Shown piece after piece: positions 8,401 to 12,568 of a stretch of DNA of 12,568 nt. A program made the translations under genes and the position numbers. The stretch covers positions 1 through 12,568 of the forward strand of contig JACCZR010000131.1 of the NCBI GenBank assembly GCA_013695855.1, given 5' to 3'. The notes under the pieces were generated by a model. The model was not told the DNA's origin. It did not search any database and saw only the letters and a program-made list of their open reading frames with translations. Source of the stretch: Thermoleophilaceae bacterium (lineage in GTDB: Bacteria; Actinomycetota; Thermoleophilia; Solirubrobacterales; Thermoleophilaceae). Position 1 is the stretch's first letter. Every line of letters begins with the position of its first letter.

Positions 8401-9016
8401 CTCAGCGCGCGAGGTGGCGAAGCTGCTGGAGCGCGAGGGCGTCGAGGTGCGCGAAGAAGACGTGGCCGACCTACGGGACATGGTCCAGCGCTTCGCGGGC
8501 TCGAGCCTGCGCGAGCGCCTTGCCCGGGCTCGGCGCGCGCGGGCCGAGCTTCCGTTCGCGTTCACCCTCGTTCCGCCACGCGCGGGGGGGCGCAGCCTGC
8601 TGGTGAACGGCTTCGTGGACGTATACGCGGTGGAGGACGACCGCACGCTGATCGTCGACTACAAGAGCGACCGGCTGGGCGCCGAAGACGACCCCCGCGG
8701 GATCGTCGAGGATCATTACGGCACCCAGCGCGTCGTCTATGCCTTGGCCGCGCTGCGGGAGGGCGCGGCTCGGGTCGAGGTGGTGCACGTGTTCCTCGAG
8801 TGTCCCGACGAGCCGGCGTCGGTGGTCTGGGAGGCCGCGGATGCGCCCGAGCTCGAGCGCAGGCTGCTCTCGCTGGCCGCCGGCGTGGTGGAGGGCCGCT
8901 TCGAGCCGACCGCCGAGCCGCACCGCGAGCTGTGCGCATCGTGCCCCGGACAGCCGGCGTTGTGCAGCTGGCCGCCGGAGCGCACCCTGGGCTTTCGGGC
9001 CGTCGCCGCGGGATAG
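5492..9016 (+). CDS. addA: AddA-like UvrD/REP-family helicase with PD-(D/E)XK nuclease
   Basis: The product has 1,174 residues, close to the usual AddA length of about 1,200. All SF1A motifs are present: Walker A AGAGTGKT (22-29), TFTEKAASEMKERI (Ia), DEFQD (334-338), VGDEKQSIYGFR (III, D360/Q363/R369), TTNFRSR (IV, 393-399), MTIHRAKGLEFP (V, 706-717) and YVALTRAKERL (VI, 780-790). This should therefore be the working 3'-5' motor of the complex. The C-terminal nuclease carries D1043 (GFVDVY) and D1056-Y-K1058 (VDYKSD). C906 pairs with C1148, C1151 and C1158 (C-x2-C-x6-C), which is the layout of an Fe-S RecB-family nuclease and is not expected in canonical AddA. The TTG start is set by a well-placed GGAGGA 7 nt upstream. 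Transcribed with addB, it should unwind and cut broken DNA ends to give 3' tails for RecA. An AdnB-type assignment is the main alternative. Confidence 0.92.
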   Translation: MEFTAEQRSAIERRDVSLLVRAGAGTGKTSVLVERFAQAVMEDEVAVDAILAITFTEKAASEMKERIRARLLALGKRDEARQAEGAWVSTIHRFCARVLRAHALSAGIDPEYRVLDELETQRLSLDAFDRALEELLAESAGTDRLELVAAYTPDRLRDMVRTAYSNLRSRGERHPRLDPLPEPSDGLAEAARLTAAVLGAASDLGSAKPMKQVTQALERLEACREALGGSVSEAALLDRFKLSGSANALKSDACEEYRHALGEYRAVVLARAERRHHALLRVLLDLYGGALEKLKSDRSGLDFEDLQLITRDLLRGDEAIRQGYAERFAHVMVDEFQDVNPLQNELLGLLERGNLFRVGDEKQSIYGFRHADVGVFARHHAEASREGRAQSVTTNFRSRREVLDAVDLAFERTWGEDFEALRAGRDDPPSSAPCVELLAVDKKHGCWDELDEDAFGRSLRAAPRWRAAEARLLARRLEELAGETGHGWGDIVVLMRATTHMTYYERALEERGIPTHVVGGRGYWSQQQVGDLRHWLAALANPLDELSLLSVLASPLVGLSLDAVTLVGMRAERVGRDPWWALQEAFAGDDPSNLLADLPGPDRVRLERFVDAFARERTDAPRVSLERLIDRAVTVTGYDQHVLARPAGDRRMANVRKLMRMAREFEADEGRDLRSFIDFVAERDLISGREGEAPLEAEELQRVRLMTIHRAKGLEFPVVFVADLGKDGHEDHGPLRLSEDGRLGLRLSSLGAAAVPTAELERIKEEQRLRDEAEEKRILYVALTRAKERLVLSGATDLQGRPEPKPLSEPLRWLWRSLVPGLPGDEASGVHIDSWQGREVPVRWERLDFANLDEQLPLPDRVPTRPAPEPDGSLAPPSLELGVLAAPRALPVSRLSYSGVEAHRRCGYRFYLDRALRLPGADELGQDGPLSPQADRSLDEAPAQGLPALLRGSLVHELLEHLDVRRPVTPSAREVAKLLEREGVEVREEDVADLRDMVQRFAGSSLRERLARARRARAELPFAFTLVPPRAGGRSLLVNGFVDVYAVEDDRTLIVDYKSDRLGAEDDPRGIVEDHYGTQRVVYALAALREGAARVEVVHVFLECPDEPASVVWEAADAPELERRLLSLAAGVVEGRFEPTAEPHRELCASCPGQPALCSWPPERTLGFRAVAAG

Positions 9017-9026
9017 TGTCCCGCCG

Positions 9027-10679
9027 GTGGCGGGCCACCGAGCGGCAGCGTCCCGAGCCCTTGTCGAGCACTGGCCCTCGGCGTGGCGGCCCGAGGTCGA
9101 GGACAGGGTGGCCGTGACCGCGTTCGTCCTCTTGCTGTGCACGCACGAGTGGGTGCACCGGAGGGTCGAGTCGATCACGTTCATCGACGAAAACCGGATC
9201 CGCCGCCGAGTATCCGTCGACTTCACGCTGCCCGACCTGCCCCGCGAGCTCCTCAGGACCACCCGCATCCGGGGGAAGTCCGCCGCGTACGTGCCGTTGA
9301 CCTTGCTGCGCAAGCGGACGGTGGTGAACTTCGACCTGCACGATGAGGACGGGAGGAGCCTTCCGCTGCTCTCGCGCCGCCAGAACAACGCCGTGGGCGC
9401 GACGATGCTGTGCCTCCTCGCCGAGGCGGTGCTTGGCGGCTCGCTTCCCGAGGACCTCCAGCGGGACCTTTGCACCATCGCGACGCATCGACAGGAGCCA
9501 GCCGCCGAGGCATTCCGTAGCCTCCGCGATCCGCCCCGAGATTGCCGGTCGGCTGACGAGCGAGCGCTCCTCGTCGAAGAGCCGCGAGTGATGACCGTGG
9601 CCGAAGATCTGACCAACAACTTCCTGCTGCTGGTGCCGATCGCGGCCGACCCCGAGGCTCGGCGCGTCATCAAGTTCTCGTACGAGGAGAGGCCGGGCGC
9701 CGAGATCGACCGCTCGCTCTGGCGCTCGCTTCCGGAGACGATGAACTGGAGCGACGTGCCGCTGCTGCTGCCGGCCTCCTCCCTCGGCGCGGCCGGGAGC
9801 TACCACGTGGAGATCGAGGTGCCGGACGAGCTCGAGGTGGCGAGCGTCTCCGGAATCGACCTCCGGCGCGGTGAGCCGCTGCCGAGCGAGACGACCCAGA
9901 GCGGCAGCCAGGACTACCGCGGCCTTCGCAGAGTGCATCTGCACTACAGCGGGCTGCCGCGGTGGACCTGGGGATTGATCGAGCTGAAGGTGGGCGTGGC
10001 CCGCTCCGGCCTGCTGGCGGCCGCGCTGCTGTCGGCTGCCCTGACCGCCCTGCTCCTCAGCGTCGCCTCGCTTCGGCTCGAGGAGCTCCGCGAGCAGGCG
10101 GAGGTCTCGAGCGCGTTGCTGCTGGCCATTCCCGGCGTGCTCTCCTCCTATCTCCTTCGTCCCGGGGAGCATCCGCTGGTCTCGAAGCTCTTTGGCGGGG
10201 TGCGGGTCGTCGTCTTCCTGTCCGCGCTGTGCGCGCTGGTGGCGGCCGGCGGCCTCGCCCTCGAGGCGAGCGCCACCGCGCTGGGACTCATGTGGGGCGT
10301 GCTGGTGCCGCTCGCCTGGGCGTGCGTCGGGGCGCTCGCGCTGAGCCTCCTGCTTCCCCTGGACCGCTACGACGTTCGTTCTCACCGAGGGGAGGGCTCC
10401 GGACGCTCAGCCGCCCGCGGGTCGTTCGCGCTCCGGGTCGCCGATCGCCTCGTCACGCGGGCCAAGCGCTCGCGACGGCCGAGCCGCGCCAGGCCGCCAT
10501 CCGACGTCCGCGAGGCGGTGGAGACCGTCGGGCTCGACCTCCATGGCTTTCCCGTGGAGTCCGCCGAGGGCTGGCGGGCCGGCTTCGAGAACATGGACGG
10601 CGAAGGCCAACTCGAGCGGACCATGAGGCTCGCGGAGGAGATGAACGCGCGGCGGTCGCCCCGGAGCGGCCCGGGGTGA
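9027..10679 (+). CDS. Four-helix membrane protein with large N-terminal domain, function unknown
   Basis: The start is taken at the GTG at 9027, 10 bp after the addA stop. The frame is open further upstream but there it lies inside addA. The 550-residue product has a soluble region to about residue 312, rich in beta-like segments (RIRRRVSVDFTLPDL, YHVEIEVPDELEVASVSGIDLRRG). Four hydrophobic spans follow, at roughly 327-347, 362-378, 391-413 and 416-445. The basic tail is rich in R and S (SRRPSRARPP) and ends in a charged helix. No signal peptide is evident. The TM placement leaves the tail and the N-terminal domain on the same side, probably cytoplasmic given the basic residues. No catalytic motif was recognised. 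The same strand and tight spacing suggest co-transcription with addBA, but nothing in the sequence links it to DNA repair. The Shine-Dalgarno is weak. Confidence 0.75.
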   Translation: MAGHRAAASRALVEHWPSAWRPEVEDRVAVTAFVLLLCTHEWVHRRVESITFIDENRIRRRVSVDFTLPDLPRELLRTTRIRGKSAAYVPLTLLRKRTVVNFDLHDEDGRSLPLLSRRQNNAVGATMLCLLAEAVLGGSLPEDLQRDLCTIATHRQEPAAEAFRSLRDPPRDCRSADERALLVEEPRVMTVAEDLTNNFLLLVPIAADPEARRVIKFSYEERPGAEIDRSLWRSLPETMNWSDVPLLLPASSLGAAGSYHVEIEVPDELEVASVSGIDLRRGEPLPSETTQSGSQDYRGLRRVHLHYSGLPRWTWGLIELKVGVARSGLLAAALLSAALTALLLSVASLRLEELREQAEVSSALLLAIPGVLSSYLLRPGEHPLVSKLFGGVRVVVFLSALCALVAAGGLALEASATALGLMWGVLVPLAWACVGALALSLLLPLDRYDVRSHRGEGSGRSAARGSFALRVADRLVTRAKRSRRPSRARPPSDVREAVETVGLDLHGFPVESAEGWRAGFENMDGEGQLERTMRLAEEMNARRSPRSGPG

Positions 10680-10719
10680 GATCGAGCTCGGCGCCACCCG
10701 GCAACGCTCGCCTGACCGC

Positions 10720-11253
10720 GTGAGCAGGCGCCGGATCCTCGGTGCTGTCGCAGCGGCCGTCGCGCTGGCCCTGGCCTTCGTGCTGCTCGTGGCCGAGGGC
10801 GACGAGAGCGTGGTCCGCGAGCCCGCTACCACCGTAGGCTCCCCGCCGGCGCGGGAGCCGACTCCCACCGACGCCGCAGGGTCCGCCGAGCCGAAGGCGC
10901 CAAGCAGTCCGCGCCAGCCGCCGGCGACTATTCTGACCAACGGCCCTCGGCGTGACGTCGCGCGGGCGATCAGCGACCTCGTTCAGGCCGTCGAGCTCGG
11001 TGACGGCGAGGCGTTCTGCGCCCTGGTGGGCCGCCGGCCCGGCGACGCCGAGGGGATCGAGGCGCTGCGCGCGTGCGGGCGCCAGGCCCGCATCGACCCC
11101 TTCACCCTCCCCACGTCCGACGAGCTCTCGGTGCGCGAGGTGGAGGTGAAGGGCCCGAGCGCGGTCGCCCGCCTGGGCGGGGGGCAGACCGTCACCCTGC
11201 AGCGCTCCGGAGGGCGCTGGCGGGTGCGCTCGTTCACACCCGCCGCGCGCTAG
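10720..11253 (+). CDS. Membrane-anchored extracytoplasmic small protein, possibly NTF2-like
   Basis: The product has 177 residues. A short basic start (MSRRR) leads into one hydrophobic helix at residues 6-25, with no lipobox cysteine, so this is a signal anchor or an uncleaved signal. Residues 28-70 form a P/A/S/T-rich linker that should be flexible. The C-terminal domain (about 74-177) begins with DVARAISDLVQAVELGDGEAFC and ends in strands with a W (GGRWRVRSFTP). This pattern is seen in small secreted NTF2-like domains of actinobacteria. C100 and C119 are the only cysteines and could form a disulfide outside the membrane. The GTG start is 40 bp after the membrane-protein gene and has no clear Shine-Dalgarno. 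The function is unknown, and the NTF2-like fold is a guess from the pattern of residues. Confidence 0.72.
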   Translation: MSRRRILGAVAAAVALALAFVLLVAEGDESVVREPATTVGSPPAREPTPTDAAGSAEPKAPSSPRQPPATILTNGPRRDVARAISDLVQAVELGDGEAFCALVGRRPGDAEGIEALRACGRQARIDPFTLPTSDELSVREVEVKGPSAVARLGGGQTVTLQRSGGRWRVRSFTPAAR

Positions 11254-11284
11254 CAGCTCGTTCCCCTCTTCCTCGGCCGATGGG

Positions 11285-11449
11285 ATGGCCAACAAGGAGA
11301 TCGCCCAGGGCCTGTTCGTGACCGTGAAGACCGTCGAGAAGCACCTGGCGAGTGCCTATCGCAAGCTCGGCACGTCCCGCGCGGAGCTCCTCGTGGCGCT
11401 CGCGCCGGCGGGCTCGCCGTCCGACGAAGCGGCTCCGGACGCTCCCTAG
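11285..11449 (+). pseudogene. Remnant of a LuxR-family regulator (GerE helix-turn-helix only)
   Basis: An ATG at 11285 opens 54 codons ending in TAG at 11447-11449. The peptide begins MANKEIAQGLFVTVKTVEKH and continues LASAYRKLGTSRAELLVAL. These are the last three helices of the GerE/LuxR DNA-binding domain, well conserved, followed by a short acidic tail. The in-frame codons just upstream read SADG, which could also be ancestral. Beyond that the frame shows no receiver, ATPase or sensor domain and enters the preceding gene. No Shine-Dalgarno precedes the ATG. It is best read as the 3' stub of a LuxR regulator whose front was lost. It could instead be a free-standing mini-HTH protein, because the recognition helix is undamaged. 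Confidence 0.68.
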
Positions 11450-11470
11450 CCAAGGCGCCCTCTTGACGAC

Positions 11471-11513
11471 GGAGCGCAGCCCGATCGTCGATTGGGCGAG
11501 CACCGCACGTTCG
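11471..11513 (+). repeat. Extragenic composite repeat, copy B
   Basis: The first 35 bases match 2476-2510 at 32 positions, and 11497-11513 match 2528-2544 at 16 of 17. Relative to copy A this locus lacks the 26-bp segment between the two CGAGCACCG words and has a single GGAGCGCAG unit. CCCGAT and ATTGGG (11480-11485 and 11491-11496) form a 6-bp stem including one G-U pair. Two of the three base changes relative to copy A restore or keep pairing, so the hairpin looks conserved. The repeat begins 22 bp after the stop of the LuxR remnant. Confidence 0.6.
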
Positions 11514-11536
11514 GCCCCCCCTTTCCGTCGGGGGCC
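11513..11536 (+). terminator. G/C hairpin, possible terminator
   Basis: GGCCCCC at 11513-11519 pairs with GGGGGCC at 11530-11536 around a pyrimidine-rich 10-nt loop. No T-run follows, so it is not a classical intrinsic terminator. High-GC actinobacteria do use hairpins without a T-tract. It would close transcription coming from the addBA side, before the next gene. Confidence 0.35.
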
Positions 11537-11541
11537 GCGCG

Positions 11542-11547
11542 TACCTT
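11542..11547 (+). promoter_or_regulatory. Possible -10 box upstream of the acidic protein gene
   Basis: TACCTT fits the TAnnnT consensus and lies 39 nt before the GTG at 11587, just after the G/C hairpin. No clear -35 box lies at the expected distance. AGGGAG at 11571-11576, 10 nt before the GTG, serves as a plausible Shine-Dalgarno for the same gene. Confidence 0.3.
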
Positions 11548-11586
11548 GGGCCCGTGTCCGCCACCCGATCAGGGAGCTGAGCCCAG

Positions 11587-12042
11587 GTGCCTCTCTGCTT
11601 CATCGAGCCCCGGGAAGCCATACGGGTAGTAGCCGAGTCGGTCGGCCGTGAGGCCCGCCGCCAGCTGCTCGGCGAGCTGGTGCGCGCCTGGGTCGACGAG
11701 ATCCCCGACGACGAGCTCGAGGTCCACTACGCCAAGGCCGTCGAGGACCTCGACGACGACGACCTCTCGATGCTCGCCGCATGGCACGCCTCGCTGGAGA
11801 TCGCCACGCCGATCGCCAACAAGGAGTTCCTCATGCGCGCCTTCAACCAGCTGGGCAAGCACCGCCGCGAGGCGCTGCGCATCGCGGCGGGCTTTCGCGG
11901 CGACGACGTCTTCGACTCCGGCGCGAGCGAGGAGCAGGCGCTGGATGCCGTGCTCCCGTGGCTCTCGAACGAGCGGACGATAGAGCTGGCCGCGGAGGCG
12001 GTCGAGCTTTACTGCTGGGACCGCCTCGGCTCCGACAACTGA
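11587..12042 (+). CDS. Acidic, mostly helical protein of unknown function
   Basis: The product has 151 residues and is strongly acidic, with runs such as EDLDDDDLSML and DEIPDDELE. It is predicted to be almost wholly helical. There is no signal peptide or membrane segment, so it should be cytoplasmic. Leu, Ala, Glu and Arg recur in heptad-like spacing (EAIRVVAESVGREARRQLLGEL near the start, RTIELAAEAVELYCWDRL near the end), which suggests a helical bundle or dimer. The GTG start has AGGGAG 10 nt upstream, and the conserved-looking PLCFIEPREA follows it directly. The gene stands alone between the repeat-bearing gap and a strong hairpin, so it is probably monocistronic. I do not recognise the family. 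Confidence 0.72.
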   Translation: MPLCFIEPREAIRVVAESVGREARRQLLGELVRAWVDEIPDDELEVHYAKAVEDLDDDDLSMLAAWHASLEIATPIANKEFLMRAFNQLGKHRREALRIAAGFRGDDVFDSGASEEQALDAVLPWLSNERTIELAAEAVELYCWDRLGSDN

Positions 12043-12057
12043 GAGCGCCGATAGGCG

Positions 12058-12063
12058 TAGGAT
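12058..12063 (+). promoter_or_regulatory. Possible -10 box for the thermonuclease-like gene
   Basis: TAGGAT matches TAnnnT. A GACA-containing word at 12032-12037 (CCGACA) could act as a partial -35 box, with a rather long 20-nt spacer. Transcription from here would begin near 12070 and would carry the hairpin at 12076-12109 at the 5' end of the message. Confidence 0.3.
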
Positions 12064-12075
12064 CTCTGCGTCCTC

Positions 12076-12109
12076 GGCCCGCTCGCGTGCTCAGCACGCT
12101 TCGCGGGCC
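12076..12109 (+). terminator. Strong imperfect hairpin between the acidic protein gene and the thermonuclease gene
   Basis: GGCCCGC (12076-12082) pairs with GCGGGCC (12103-12109). Inside that, GCGTGC (12085-12090) pairs with GCACGC (12094-12099) around a TCA loop. The result is 13 base pairs broken only by a 2x3-nt internal loop, the most stable hairpin seen in the gaps. It lies 34 nt after the stop of the preceding gene, a good place for a terminator, but no T-run follows. It also covers one candidate start (GTG at 12087) of the next gene, so it could instead be a 5'-leader structure. Confidence 0.5.
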
Positions 12110-12568
12110 TGCGTCCTTGCACTGCTTGCCTCTCGCGGTCCTCAGGGCCGTGGCGGCGGCTCCTGTCCTTCTCGCCGCCTGCTCGTCCGCGCCCGAGGCT
12201 GATCGCTCGGTGCGTGTCCAGCGCGTCGTGGACGGCGACACCGTCGTGCTCTCGGGCGTCGGCAAGGCGCGGTTGATCGGCGTCGACACGCCCGAGGTCT
12301 ACGGCGGTGTCGAGTGCTTCGGCCGCGAGGCCTCGCGGTACGCCAAGCGCATGCTCGCGACCGGTCGATCGGTGCGCTACCGCCCCGGCGTGGAGGCCCG
12401 CGACCGCTACGGCCGCGCGCTGGTCTACCTGTACCTCGGTGATGGCCGGGAGCTCAACGAGCTCCTGGTCGAGGAGGGCTACGCGCAGCCGCTCACGGTT
12501 CCGCCGAACGACGACCGCGCCGGCGCCTACCGCGCGGCCGCGCGGCGGGCGCGCAGCGCGCACCGTGG
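12087..12568 (+). CDS. Thermonuclease (SNase-like) lipoprotein, 3' end outside window
   Basis: From the GTG at 12087 the frame stays open to the window edge (160 codons). A lipobox, LLAAC, puts the lipidated cysteine at residue 32, so the mature protein should be tethered outside the membrane. The staphylococcal-nuclease fold follows: VVDGDTVVL (D49, D51, calcium ligands), RLIGVDTPE (R62, D67, E70, matching Arg35, Asp40 and Glu43 of S. aureus nuclease) and DRYGRALVYLYL (R110, matching Arg87). LNELLVEEGYAQ then continues the fold. All catalytic positions are kept, so an active calcium-dependent DNA/RNA endonuclease is expected. The start is uncertain. TTG at 12126 gives a tidier 18-residue signal and avoids the hairpin at 12076-12109, and GTG at 12150 is also possible. 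None of these starts has a Shine-Dalgarno. Confidence 0.85.
   Translation, partial: MLSTLRGPASLHCLPLAVLRAVAAAPVLLAACSSAPEADRSVRVQRVVDGDTVVLSGVGKARLIGVDTPEVYGGVECFGREASRYAKRMLATGRSVRYRPGVEARDRYGRALVYLYLGDGRELNELLVEEGYAQPLTVPPNDDRAGAYRAAARRARSAHR

Noticed and set aside
8739..9026. N-terminal extension of the membrane protein to an ATG at 8739
   Set aside because: It would overlap 278 bp of addA coding for its nuclease and cysteine cluster. The extension reads as shadow sequence, so the GTG at 9027 is preferred.
11463..11468. TTGACG as a -35 promoter box
   Set aside because: It resembles the consensus, but no TAnnnT lies 16-19 bp downstream, and the region is occupied by the conserved repeat.
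1..12568. CRISPR array, tRNA, insertion sequence or toxin-antitoxin pair
   Set aside because: No regularly spaced direct repeats, cloverleaf with CCA/T-loop signature, transposase motif or paired small toxin-like genes were found. The only repeats are the two extragenic copies described.

Overview
The window is about 12.6 kb of very GC-rich, densely coding DNA. GTG and TTG starts are common and third codon positions are strongly G/C. This fits a high-GC actinomycete. The gene content, including a probable AddAB/AdnAB helicase-nuclease pair and a small protein opening with an HNR..CPIC motif, suggests the Thermoleophilia/Solirubrobacterales side of the phylum. That placement is inferred from the look of the proteins and has not been searched.

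Layout. (1) Minus strand, 1-1788: a calcineurin-like metallophosphoesterase is followed 25 bp later by a flavodoxin-fold reductase that runs off the left edge. (2) A 40-bp divergent gap (1789-1828) leads into a plus-strand small protein with an N-terminal Cys/His cluster (1829-2446). (3) A 138-bp gap carries an extragenic repeat. (4) From 2585 to 9016 lies the centrepiece, a probable addB-addA operon. The two large subunits of a double-strand-break-resection helicase-nuclease are separated by 3 bp, and the second gene's Shine-Dalgarno lies inside the end of the first. A four-helix membrane protein of unknown function (9027-10679) follows after 10 bp, then a membrane-anchored small extracytoplasmic protein (10720-11253). 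(5) The 333-bp stretch 11254-11586 holds a 54-codon remnant of a LuxR-type DNA-binding domain, a second copy of the extragenic repeat and a G/C hairpin. (6) An acidic protein of unknown function (11587-12042) ends at a strong hairpin. Beyond it a thermonuclease-family lipoprotein (12087 onward) runs off the right edge.

How the genes fit together. The AddB-like subunit has an altered Walker A motif and an intact PD-(D/E)XK nuclease with a C-terminal cysteine cluster. The AddA-like subunit has a full set of SF1 helicase motifs and a second PD-(D/E)XK nuclease, also with four suitably placed cysteines. Together they should load on broken DNA ends, with the motor in the second subunit, and resect them for RecA-dependent repair. 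The membrane protein and the secreted protein downstream share the strand and short spacing but have no evident link to DNA repair.

No tRNA, rRNA, CRISPR array, transposase or prophage gene was seen. I did not find clear evidence of a new defence system. The less ordinary features are the possible two-cluster AddAB/AdnAB-like enzyme, the hairpin-containing repeat shared by two intergenic gaps, and the orphan LuxR helix-turn-helix.
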